NCBI GenBank assembly: GCA_965249895.1
Contig: CBDFNC010000005.1
Coordinates: 620,001-684,000, forward strand
Length of the DNA: 64,000 nucleotides
Origin: CBDFNC01 sp965249895
GTDB taxonomy: Bacteria; Pseudomonadota; Gammaproteobacteria; Enterobacterales; CBDFNC01
Direction of reading: 5' to 3'
A program made the position numbers and the translations under genes. The notes below the pieces were generated by a model, which ran no database searches, was not told the origin of the DNA, and saw only the letters and a list, made by a program, of their open reading frames with translations. Positions 53,707 through 63,900 of the stretch are shown here, one piece after another. The stretch's first letter is position 1; each line of letters opens with the position of its first letter.

Positions 53707-54129
53707 TTATGCATGCTGTGATCTGAGTGCATTTAGCCCAACATACTCAATAAATTCGACCACATTCCTGTCTGGGTCGCGAATAAATATGGATGTACCT
53801 GTAGGGTGTTTCATCGGCCCACCACTGAGTTCAATACCCAGTTCTTTTAGCTGCTTAACCACGGCCTCAGCGTTGCTAATTTCCAGTGCCACATGGGTGT
53901 AGCCGGCATATTTTATTTCGCTATCCATCAGAATATTATCATTCTCTCCTTGGTCGGCATTTAAAATAAAATTAATATTTACCCCCGAAGGGTGCTCTAC
54001 GATAGCTACAGGCTCTGGACCGGACGGGCCAGCGATAAATTGGAAGCCCAGTTTTTCGTAAAAAGCGCGTGAGATTGATAAGTCCTTCACCCTCAGGCCG
54101 ATATGGTTCACTCTGGTAATGTCTAACAT
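53707..54129 (-). CDS. VOC-family protein (glyoxalase I-like), 140 aa
   Basis: Vicinal-oxygen-chelate domain: MLDITRVNHIGLRVKDLSIS, then YTHVALEISNAEAVVKQLKE and FIRDPDRNVVEFIEY. Metal ligands H10, H55-like, and E near the end (VVEFIE) are in place, so it may be an active lyase or dioxygenase. First of three genes on the minus strand with pirin-like and Bcr/CflA genes upstream (gaps of 18 and 24 bases), an operon. Confidence 0.85.
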   Translation of the reverse strand: MLDITRVNHIGLRVKDLSISRAFYEKLGFQFIAGPSGPEPVAIVEHPSGVNINFILNADQGENDNILMDSEIKYAGYTHVALEISNAEAVVKQLKELGIELSGGPMKHPTGTSIFIRDPDRNVVEFIEYVGLNALRSQHA

Positions 54130-54147
54130 CGCCTCTCTTCCTCTTTA

Positions 54148-54483
54148 TTACCGGGTTAATGCTCTAATATGTTGGGTGCTTAAATCTAAGGATTTGCGAT
54201 TAGTGTGCATTTGGCCATGGTGTTGAACAATGCAGTAAGCCCAGGGTTTATTTATAGCGACGACAAATTGAGTGTCTTCTTTTGCTGTCACGACTAGATC
54301 ATCTGTCGATTCTGCTAACAGGGCTAGTTGCTCTTTTTCAACGTCAATACCAGCAATCTTGATACTGCCTGAACGTGGGTAAACAAAACCCCGCGTTTGT
54401 CCCGGTGGACAATTGAGTTGCCAGGCTTTTCCTGCTTTTAGTCTGACATCGAGATAGCTGGCGTTGCAAGTTAAAATACGCAC
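54148..54483 (-). CDS. Pirin C-terminal-like cupin protein, 111 aa
   Basis: Resembles only the second half of pirin/YhhW-type bicupins: YLDVRLKAGKAWQLNCPPGQ, RGFVYPRSGSIKIAG, QFVVAINKPWAYCIVQHHGQ. Full pirins are about 230-290 residues, so this is either a half-length member or a gene that lost its first cupin. Start GTG 54483 with GGAGGAGG upstream is good, which argues for a real short gene. Between the MFS and VOC genes of one operon. Confidence 0.65.
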   Translation of the reverse strand: MRILTCNASYLDVRLKAGKAWQLNCPPGQTRGFVYPRSGSIKIAGIDVEKEQLALLAESTDDLVVTAKEDTQFVVAINKPWAYCIVQHHGQMHTNRKSLDLSTQHIRALTR

Positions 54484-54507
54484 CTCGGCAACCTCCTCCT
54501 AGGGTCC

Positions 54508-55698
54508 TCAGCACAGTGCTTGTTGTGGGTAAGACCTCAATCTAGCGAATGCGATAACTTTAGCCGCCAGCAAGATCATAAACAGGATTGCAATCTCCAG
54601 GTTGTTGTCAGTTGGAATCATACTGGCCAGGGCACTGCTGAGCGAGCCGAACATCAACATAAGACAGCCTTGCAAACTTGCTGCGACACCAGCGCGATCA
54701 GGAAACAGCGACATAGAAACGGCCAGCACATTCGAGAAAATAAACCCCTGTCCAAAGGCAATCAGCATAACCCCTCCCAATGCTGTCCATAACGTTAGCG
54801 TCAACGGCGTCGAGAGTATCAACACAATACCGATAGCGACGTGCATAAACCCGAGCTTGATCAACAGATTACTGGCCATCTTCCTGATCAGGATACGGTT
54901 AAACAGGGTCCCCGCTAAATAACCTAAGCCAACCACAAGAGCTGTGGTTCCAAAGAATGATGCACTGAACCCCAACTGCTGTTGCACAATAAAAGAGCCA
55001 ATGACATTCCACAATAAAAACGCGGAGAAACTAGCTCCCAGGATGATGACTACCGCAACAAACCGCCCATCTGTGACGATGCCTTTGTAGGCTCCGATAA
55101 TCTCCCCTATTCGGCGAGCATTTTGTGTTTTAAGAGATTCCTTCAGCCCAAAATAGACAAACGTCAGCACCGTAATGCCATAGCAAGCGTACACCACAAA
55201 GTTATAGCGCCATCCAGCGTACTCTTCGATAATGCCGCCGATATAAGGAGCAACTACTGGCCCCAGGCCGAATGCCAGGCTCAGATAGATAACCGCGACT
55301 TTAAACCGATCACCCTTGATTTTGTCGACCAGAATAGCTCTGGCCACCACCTGGCATGATCCAATCGCAAAGCCTTGAATAGCCCTGGCCACCAGCAGCA
55401 TATAGATATTGGTTGAGAATATAGCCAGGACACTGCCACCGATAAATAAGATCAAGCCGAACAAAATAGAAGGTCGGCGCCCTTTCGAGTCGGCCATAAT
55501 CCCGAAAAATAACTGACCCAGCGCATAAAAAATCAGGGTGATGGTAATAGTGTTCTGCATATAACTGGTCGTGACACCAAATTCACGCCCGATAGACGGC
55601 ATGCTAGGAGCGTACAAATCGATGGCAATACCGGCGACACTGTTAATCAGTGGAGCCAAGAAGACGATAACATCCTCTTCTCGTGTCGCCTTGACCAT
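54508..55698 (-). CDS. Bcr/CflA-type MFS drug efflux transporter, 396 aa
   Basis: Twelve-helix drug:proton antiporter. Bcr/CflA motifs: IDLYAPSMPSIGREFGV in helix 1, FFGIMADSKGRRPSILFGLI, ARAIQGFAIGSCQVVARAIL, and LGPVVAPYIGGII. Start ATG 55698 (MVKATREEDVIVFLAPLINS) behind TAGGAGTCTGC is preferred over 55725. It lies between a broken NRPS/PKS locus and the VOC/pirin genes; it could have exported the lost product (inference). Confidence 0.9.
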   Translation of the reverse strand: MVKATREEDVIVFLAPLINSVAGIAIDLYAPSMPSIGREFGVTTSYMQNTITITLIFYALGQLFFGIMADSKGRRPSILFGLILFIGGSVLAIFSTNIYMLLVARAIQGFAIGSCQVVARAILVDKIKGDRFKVAVIYLSLAFGLGPVVAPYIGGIIEEYAGWRYNFVVYACYGITVLTFVYFGLKESLKTQNARRIGEIIGAYKGIVTDGRFVAVVIILGASFSAFLLWNVIGSFIVQQQLGFSASFFGTTALVVGLGYLAGTLFNRILIRKMASNLLIKLGFMHVAIGIVLILSTPLTLTLWTALGGVMLIAFGQGFIFSNVLAVSMSLFPDRAGVAASLQGCLMLMFGSLSSALASMIPTDNNLEIAILFMILLAAKVIAFARLRSYPQQALC

Positions 55699-55919
55699 GC
55701 AGACTCCTAAAACGAAAAAACTCAACCACTTTCAACAAACGAAAGCGCCTTCCCACCTATGCCTGCGAATACAGCTTCACATCTCAAATTCCTGCCTCTT
55801 CGGAACAGGAACTATTCTGTTATTACCAACACGAGTTTAACTATGTACAGTACGCGCCAGACAAGCCTTTTAGAAGTTGAGGCCGTCCAGAAGAGTTGCC
55901 TCAAGGTAACCAAGCCAGC

Positions 55920-58640
55920 CTAAACTCTGTCCACATCATTGGGTTGACTGCCATGGATTAGAATCCCCCTGATGCTGTCGGTCAATTTGCGGCCAATAAT
56001 CTTCGTATTTGGCCCTTGATTCATGGTGATGTGATTTCCTGGGACCCGAATAATCTCGATGTCATCGACCAAGTCAATCCAGGCCCGTTCCGGGTTTAGC
56101 GCATTATAGGGATCTTTTTCTCCGGCCAAAAAATATAAGATCCGTCCCGAGTAACTTAACGGCGTGTATTTCGCCATCGCTTGAATATTCAGCTTAAAAA
56201 TAGCTAAAAAATTTCGTAATTGACCGATGGTAAAGTTGACATATTTATCGTTTATTTTTTTTCTTCTTCTATATATCGTTGCAATACGGATTCATGACTC
56301 AGTGAACTCAGCTCTTCCGCCGTCACCGGTAAGTTGCCCCCTACTCTGAGAAAATAAGCCAGGACCTCGATATCTTCCATCGGCTTTTCGACTCTTGGCA
56401 TCTCATCTCCTCCGGGAGTATCCATCATAGCTAATAGCGCGATACCCTCTCCCCGGCGCTTAAATTGTTGGGCTATTTCATAGGCCACCATGCCGCCAAA
56501 GGAGGTGCCTGCAATATAATACGGGCCTTTTGGTTGAATACTTTTTATCACTTCGATATAGGAGCCGGCCATTTCTTCTACGCTGCTCAGCGGTAACTTA
56601 TCATCACCTTCCAGACCCCTGGCTTGTATACCATAAACTCTCTGCTTAACATCTAAGGCCTTCGCAATATCACGATAAAAATATACATGCCCGCCCGCTG
56701 GGTGGATTAAGAAAATCGGCGCAGTCTTTTTTGTCCCTTTGTTGAGCAAAATGGCCGTTTCTTGCTCCACATCAGGTACGCCTGACCCCGCCAATGAATC
56801 TATGGCTCTGGCTAGTTCGCCAACAGTTGAAGCGCTGGTCAAAATGTGGCTGGATAACTGCAGATCAAAAATTTCCCTCAATTGACCCACAAGCTGTACG
56901 GCAAGCAGTGAATCCCCACCCAAATCAAAGAAGTCATCAAAGACGGACAAACCTTCAACACCTAAACAGGCTGACCATACTCCCATAATGGCAATCTCAG
57001 TCTTTGACAAAGGTTCTCCCTGTGGCCTTAAGTGATCAACGTCTTGCTTTGGGATTGGCTCGGCGTAGTCATGGGATGTCTGTGTATTAAACACCTCCGA
57101 TTTATTCGCTGACTTACCTATCCAGTATTTTTTCATTTCAAATGGATAAGTTGGTAAGGAGATATATCGAGACAAATGACCATGGTGAAAACCAAGCCAA
57201 TTTACAGAGCCTCCCACCTGCTATAGTCGGCCTACCGAATCAAACAGTTGACAGAGATCTGAGCTGTTGTCTTTTTTGCCAGTCAATGAAGGTATCGTAA
57301 GGACTTTTTTATGCTTAGCGAGTGCATTCTGCCTTACGAGTGTACCGAGTACCTGCCCCGGCCCCATTTCGATAAAGGTATTAATCTCTGAATCCAAAAG
57401 CGAGCCAATACCTTTCGAAAACCGGACCGTTGCTCTTAAATGTTGCGCCCAATAGCCAGGCGATTTAACTTCTATTTCGCTTATCGGCTCACCAGTGACG
57501 TTTGAGATATAGGGGATCGCAGGCGAATTCAGCGGTATATCACTCATAAATTTTGCAAAAGAAGCCACCACAGGCTCTACCATCCGTGAATGAAAGGCAT
57601 GTGAGGTACTGAGGGGGGACGCATTAAAACCTTTTTCTGTTAACACATGCTCACATCGAGATATATCCTCCAGCGAGCCGGAAAGGACGCAACGGCAGGG
57701 ACTATTGTCTGCCGCAACGCTCACTCTATTAGTTAACAAATATTGCAATTCAGCAACTTGGCTCACCTCATTGGCCCCGGCACTAACACTTAACATTTGA
57801 CCAGCGGGTAACGACTGCATTAACTTCCCACGTTCAGCAATCACCTTTAAGGCGATCTCCAATGAAAACACCCCAGCCAGACAAGCAGCGACATACTCGC
57901 CTATGCTATGACCAATTAAGACATTGGGATACATACCCCAACTCATCCAGAGCTTCGCCATTGCATATTCTATGGTGAACAGAGCCAGCTGCGCTAAAGC
58001 TGTATTTTGCAGGCTGTCTTCCGCAATCCGAAAATCGCTATCATCAACGGGAAATAGACACGCTCGGATATCAATATCAATCAAGTTAATGATGATATTG
58101 GCGCACAGCTCCACTTGCTCTCGAAATATGGGAGTATCACGATAAAGAGAGCCCGCCATATTCGGATACTGGACGCCCTGTCCCGTGAACATAAAAGCGA
58201 TAGTTCGTGAATTTGCGGGCACAATGGCGCGATCTGTGGAATAGGATTTAGCGGCTTCGACAATATCTTTGTTCGATTGATAGACAAACGTGTGGCGATA
58301 AGGAAAACAGCTTCTTCCGGTATTGCGGGTATAGGCTATATCAGCTCCGCTAAGATTTGGGTGCTGCGCTACATGATCTGCTAACTCTTTAAGCATCTGC
58401 TGCAAGGCAATGGGTGTTTTTGCTGAGAGTGTCAACAAATGGAATTTGGCCAGGGTTTCAGATGATAAAAAATCCGGGGCCTCCTCCATCACCAGGTGAG
58501 CATTTGTGCCGCCAATGCTAAAGGAGCTAACACCTGCCCTGCTCCTTACACCTTTCATCCGGGGCCAATTCGTGAGCTCCGTATTGACATAAAATGATCC
58601 GCTTTCAAAGTCTATTTCTGGGTTTGCTTGCTCAAGAGGG
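55920..58640 (-). pseudogene. PKS module remnant: KS end-AT-(TAG)-ACP-TE
   Basis: Joined frame of a modular polyketide synthase. From the right: end of ketosynthase (VRSRAGVSSFSIGGTNAHLV), acyltransferase (FMFTGQGVQYPNMAG, GHSIGEYVAACLAGVF, STSHAFHSRMVEP), then an in-frame TAG at 57221-57223 inside VGRL-stop-QVGGSVNW, where tryptophan is expected. It goes on WLGFHHGHLSRYISLPTYPF, an acyl carrier protein (DDFFDLGGDSLLAVQ) and a thioesterase (GTSFGGMVAYEI). A shift in the A run at about 56257 splits the thioesterase, whose last part is 55920-56177. Three separate lesions mean it is dead. Confidence 0.85.
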
Positions 58641-58929
58641 ATGTCAAATTTGCCCGAACCGTCTCCTCACTGAGCAGTTCTTCAAACTTAAGCAGAGAAG
58701 GTGATTTGAAGGAAAATACTGCCAGTCCGCTCATCAGACAATCAGTCATTGAATAGGTAGGTTGACGCTTTCTGAACTCAGATACGTGGTGAAATTCAGC
58801 CCTGACGATGTTGAGCAGACCGGGAGCTGAGAGCTGCTTGCGTAGTTTCAGCTCTTCAGGTCTGGGTAGCATGGCCCTGAGACGGCGCTGCTTTTTAAAA
58901 CGATTACTAACTGACAATGTTAATTTCAA
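58641..58929 (-). pseudogene. Transposase N-terminal fragment (IS4-like) fused into the PKS locus
   Basis: The frame carries LPRPEELKLRKQLSAPGLLN, FRKRQPTYSMTDCLMSGLAV, FSFKSPSLLKFEE and ETVRANLTSL. This matches the first 90 residues of a transposase type I know as IS4/ISNCY-like; the DDE part is missing. It ends exactly where ketosynthase coding begins in another frame, so the insertion removed the front of the ketosynthase. Confidence 0.65.
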
Positions 58930-58989
58930 TTTTCATGGAGATGAAATATATGTACATGATTTTGTTGATAACTTCAACTCGCTGGGAAT

Positions 58990-59426
58990 TGCTGTAGAAA
59001 CCCCATCACCTAAGCTGTGATGATAACAAAAATGAAGGTAGACTATTTTTTCGCTACATTTTGATATCACCCATCTAAATCCACCTTTACTTTCAAGATC
59101 AAACGGTTTGAGATGGTCACTTCAAAGTATTTCATCACTTCCAATTCGTTTAACATTGGAAGAAATAGCACTGTAACATCTGACTTTAACGTGGAATTAA
59201 CTCTCTGAAAAACCTCCCCATCTGTGACTTTATATGTGGTTCTTAATGCCGGATGAATACGAGTGACTTCTTCAATGGATAGTTTCAATGAATTTATATC
59301 TATCTCAGAACTAAGCTTCCATGTTTGAGAAAAATTAAAGAGGCCATCACGGGGGTTTATTTGATGCTCTAACCATAAATAGAGCTGCCCTTTAGAAAGG
59401 GGGAAGTCTTCAAAGTTTGTTCCCAT
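58990..59426 (-). pseudogene. NRPS condensation domain N-terminal part, frameshifted
   Basis: ATG 59426 starts FPLSKGQLYLWLEHQINPRD, then TWKLSSEIDINSLKLSIEEV and HPALRTTYKV, the beginning of a condensation domain. After a shift near 59075, another frame shows FRWVISKCSEKIVYLHFCYH then HHSLGDGVS, the catalytic HHxxxDG motif. It then ends at TGA. No adenylation domain follows before the IS fragment. Indicates a former NRPS-PKS hybrid line. Confidence 0.75.
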
Positions 59427-59806
59427 CTACCCTCCGTTAATTAATTAAAAAAACAGTACTATACCACCAACCATTAGTAGTACCTCGAGGGAACTTTGAC
59501 TATCTATATCGATAACTATATTTCATTTACCCTAAGTCTATTTCCTCATTTGACCCAACTTATATCAACGTGTACGGGGTGCGAAAAATTATATAGTTGG
59601 GCATAGTTTTCAGGACAATAACTCTGCAAATTCGACCTGAAATCACTTGATTTCAAGTTAACTAAGGCTTTCGTTACTCAGAACCTCAAGAGTAGCGACA
59701 GCGCTATCCAGGTCTAAAGGTGGTCGGGTAAGAAGAGCTGAACGCAATTTACGGAAGAGCGTTTTTTCCGATTTGTCGCCCAACAAAAATAAAGGATCGC
59801 TGATAG
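59427..59806. other. Gene-free stretch with a short coding-like tail
   Basis: About 380 bases upstream of the condensation-domain relic. On the minus strand 59664-59800 is open in one frame (ISDPLFLLGDKSEKTLFRKL and PPLDLDSAVATLEVL) but overlaps the end of the HD-GYP gene out of frame and has no start. Unclear. Confidence 0.35.
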
Positions 59807-60922
59807 CTACAGCCTTCGAGCGAGAGGGTCAGACTCATCATTGTCGTTAAACTGCTCTGCTATATCTGCAAATTCCTGCTTTATGCGGCTAAACGCCGCC
59901 ACCAAATCCGGGTCAAAGTGGTGGCTAGCTCCTTCCTCAATTATTTTGACAGCTTTGTCATGGGACATTGGAGGCTTGTAAACCCGGCGGGAAATCAATG
60001 CATCGTACACATCGGCCACTGCCATCAAGCGGGCTGAAAGAGGGATAGCTTCCCCGGCTAACCCTTCAGGATAACCACTGCCATCCCATTTTTCCTGATG
60101 AGAATAAGCAATTTCTCTGGCCAGGGTGAGAAAGGTACTGTGTTCATTTAAATTGCCTTCCGCGACTAGAATTGCATCACGACCTAACCGAGTGTGTAAT
60201 TTCATATAATCGAATTCACTATCGGTTAACTTGCCAGGCTTGAGCAGGATATCATCCGGGATCCCTACTTTTCCTATGTCATGTAAAGGCGCTGACTTGT
60301 ACAACAGGCGGATCATTTCGTCGGATAAGATATCCTTATATTTATCCAGCTTTTGCAGCTCTCTCGCCAACGCGGCAACATAACTTTGCGTGCGGATAAT
60401 ATGGTTACCTGTTTCATTTTCCCGGGTCTCCGCCAGCGAAGCCATGGCTAAGATAGTCACATCTTGTAACTTCTCAAGCTGGCTTGTGCGTTCTTTAACT
60501 TTTTCTTCCAAGACAAGGTTATGCTGTTTCAGCTGCTTGAGAGAATCACTTAACAATAGGTGGGTCTTAACCCGAGCCAACAATATAGGTGGACTAATGG
60601 GTTTGGTGATAAAGTCTACTGCGCCCAAGGCAAAGCCGTGCTCCTCATCTTCTACTTGATCCTTCGCGGTGAGAAAGATGACAGGAATATCACGAGTATC
60701 TGGGTCTTGTTTCAGTTGTTCACAAACCTGATAACCATCAATTCCCGGCATTACCACATCGAGCAGTAACAGTTCTGGCCGATGCTTTTTAACCAGCTCC
60801 AACGCTTGCTCTCCATTTATCGCCACTTTCACTTGGTATTGATTAGCAAGCAAACCACACAACAATAAACGGCTTTGATCGCTATCATCGACAATAAGTA
60901 GGGTGTGTATTTCACTATTCAC
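59807..60922 (-). CDS. REC-HD-GYP response regulator, c-di-GMP phosphodiesterase, 371 aa
   Basis: Receiver domain (residues 10-125; phosphoacceptor D in LLLLDVVMPGIDG near 54) joined to an HD-GYP domain that hydrolyses cyclic di-GMP. Catalytic motifs are LHDIGKVGIPDDIL, with the HD pair, and HQEKWDGSGYPEGL, the GYP signature. Start GTG 60922 with GAGGAG seven bases upstream is chosen; the frame is open to a TTG at 60940. It begins directly after the kinase gene's stop (60924-60926), so both are one operon, and the kinase is its likely partner. Confidence 0.9.
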   Translation of the reverse strand: MNSEIHTLLIVDDSDQSRLLLCGLLANQYQVKVAINGEQALELVKKHRPELLLLDVVMPGIDGYQVCEQLKQDPDTRDIPVIFLTAKDQVEDEEHGFALGAVDFITKPISPPILLARVKTHLLLSDSLKQLKQHNLVLEEKVKERTSQLEKLQDVTILAMASLAETRENETGNHIIRTQSYVAALARELQKLDKYKDILSDEMIRLLYKSAPLHDIGKVGIPDDILLKPGKLTDSEFDYMKLHTRLGRDAILVAEGNLNEHSTFLTLAREIAYSHQEKWDGSGYPEGLAGEAIPLSARLMAVADVYDALISRRVYKPPMSHDKAVKIIEEGASHHFDPDLVAAFSRIKQEFADIAEQFNDNDESDPLARRL

Positions 60923-60923
60923 C

Positions 60924-63900
60924 TTACAACTCCTCACCAATCAGACCCGGTCGCTGTTGAATTATCTCGTGTAACTGTGCAGCCGCATTAACCAAGTCGC
61001 ATTTCTGAACCAACTGACACAGTTCTCTGAACTGTAAACTATCCATTGTGGCAGACAACTTTTCCTGCTCTCGTGCTAACAATTGGATGGCATCTGCATC
61101 CATATCATCAAGCAACGCTAGTAGTTTTTTAATTATGAGCTTAACCTCGGGGCTCGGCTCGCTTTTAACTTCTATGGCTACAGGGTGATCTGACTCAAGG
61201 CACTCACTGAGCTGATCCATCAGCTGGTCAAGCTTTTGGGTTAAATTAGATAAGCTCTCCTTCCATTCATCACCTCCCATTTTCACTTTTTTCTCTAACT
61301 CACTGGAAAGTTTATAAATACCCTCAGCCCCAATGCCCCCGCTCACCCCTTTTAGGTCATGCAGCAACCGCTCAGCCTGCAGCCTGTCCCCGGCTCCCAG
61401 GCTATTAGCGATCAACTGCGCTGCTTGACGCTGATTATTCCAATATATCTGAACTAACTTTTGGTAGATCTCGACATTACCCGCGAGGCGCATTAAGCCG
61501 ATTTTAGTGTTTAACCCTTCAACAGATTCATATCCAGTGACAGGCTCAGTATCTACTCCTATTTTCTCGTTAGCTGGGACATCAGAAAGCGCACCACACC
61601 AACGTGCCAGAGTATCGTGCAAAATCTTAGGGACTACCGGCTTAGATACATGATCATTCATCCCCAACGACAAACATTTTTCCCTCTCTCTGAGCATGGC
61701 GTGAGCTGTCATCGCGATTAGCGGGATATGATCAAAGCTGGGGTCAGAGCGGATCTGTTTACTTGCTTCGTACCCATCCATAACCGGCATTTGTAAATCC
61801 ATTAATATGGCGTGAAACGCTTTATCTTTGTGCAGCCAATTCACTGCCTCCTGACCATTGTTTGCTAAACAGACTTCAACTCCCATACTTGTCATCAATT
61901 CGATTGCAATTTGTTGGTTGATTTCATTATCTTCGACTAACAGCACTCGGATCCCGGATAAACTGGCTGAAGATAAATCATCAAGAATAACGAGTGATGA
62001 TTCAGCTTTCACTCCGTGGAATAAGTTCAATAGCAAATCATATACTGAAGAATGATCTACTGGCTTAGCTAAATAACCACTAATATCAAGATCTTCAGTT
62101 TGTTGTATTACTTCACCTTTGTCGTAGCTGGTGATCATGACTATCTTAGGTGGGTAATTTAAATTGAGCTGGTCGCGTATAAGTTGGCAGGTAGTAATAC
62201 CGTCCATCTCCGGCATCCGCCAGTCCATCAGCACCAAATGATAAGGCTGCTCCAAACGCTCTGCCAGGGTTAACTTTTTTAAGGCTTCTTTACCGCTTTC
62301 GACACAATCCGCGTGAACTCGAAACGAATGAAGCATGTCATATAAGATCTGACGAGCAACCGCGTTATCATCCACAATCAATACTCTTACACTAGACAGC
62401 CCATCCACCTCACCTTGGGGAAAACGTGTAGTTTCACACCAACCAACAGTGATATTAAATGTTAAGCAACTTCCTTTGCCGGGCTCACTCTCTACTCGAA
62501 TATCGCCGCCCATCAGATTTACCAACTTTTTGCATATGGACAGGCCCAACCCGGTCCCCCCATACTTTCTGGTGGTAGTACCATCGGCTTGAGTAAAGGC
62601 ATTAAATAGCCTCTCTACTTGCTCCTTAGTCATACCGACACCAGAATCTATAACCTTAAACTCCAGCTCAATACCAGCACTGTCTCTGTCAAATTGCTTG
62701 ATCTCCAATAAAATCTGGCCTTGGTCAGTAAACTTAATCGCATTATTTACTAAATTGGTTAAGACCTGACCCAGCCTCAGCGGGTCACCAACCAGCTGTC
62801 CGGGAATACTCGCTGGTACTTTAAATAGAAATTCCAGCCCCTTATCGAATGCTTTTTGCCCGGTAATAGTGGCAACGTTATTAAGCATTTCATCCAGAGA
62901 AAACTCCGTTTGCTCAATCTCAAGCTTGCCCGCCTCAATTTTAGAAAAATCAAGAATGTCATTAATAATCCCTAACAAGGCTGTGCCGGCGCCGTGAATT
63001 TTAGCCACATAGTCTTGCTGCTTAGGATTCAGCTCTGTTTGTAAGGCCAGGTAAGCCATACCAATAATGGCATTCATTGGTGTCCTTATTTCATGGCTCA
63101 TATTAGCCAGGAACATGGATTTCACCTCTGCTGCTTCTTCTGCCTGAAACCTTGCCAGCTCCATTTCAGTTTCCGCCTTTTTGCGGATGGTCATATCTCT
63201 TATAAAGACAGTGGCTTGCCAGCTATTAAACAACTCGAAGCTGATGATACCTAACTCAACCGGCACTGAGCTTCCGCCGCGCCTTTTTGCCAGCATCTCA
63301 ACAAAGCGATTGTGCTCGGTAAGCTCAGGATGTTTATTCAGACCTGTACTCAGTAGCTCAAGCAGCTCGGGATCACCCTGTAAGTCCAGCCAGGAAACTA
63401 AGCTTTTCCCCTGAGCCTGTTTTCGGGTATAGCCAAAAATTTGCTCTGCGGCATGATTCCAGTCAGTGACCTTGCCGCTTTCATCTAAACGAATGATTGC
63501 AACCGGAGCTCCATCAACCACAGTACGTGATAGACATTCGCTGTAACTTAGTTGCTCGGTACGTTCCTTAATGGTTTTTTCCAGGTTAAGTTGGTGCTCA
63601 GCGAGCTGTTTATTGCGATCTTTAAGCTCGGCCATCAACTCACTTCGACTGGCCTGACTGAGCATTTCACTCAGTGCTTTTAACTGGAAAGCATCCAGCT
63701 CATTGGGTAACTGAAATTGGCTTTTTACCCAACACCACTCTTTTTGGTGAACAACAATGACATTAGAAAAGAAGCTATTCAGAAAAAGACTCTGTCTTCT
63801 ATGTTCAGGGCAACGAAACGCCATCTCCAGTACGCCCTCATTAACACTCACCTCTATCTGAGGGTTTTCAGTATCAACCAGTTTACGGAGCAGCTCAGCG

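Noticed and set aside
12110..58558. Possible stop-codon recoding, because tryptophan positions carry TGA (12.2 and 30.7 kb) or TAG (57.2 kb)
   Set aside because: TGA and TAG both serve as normal ends of intact genes in the window and TGG is used freely for tryptophan; the affected genes have other lesions or are cassettes. Independent mutations are simpler.
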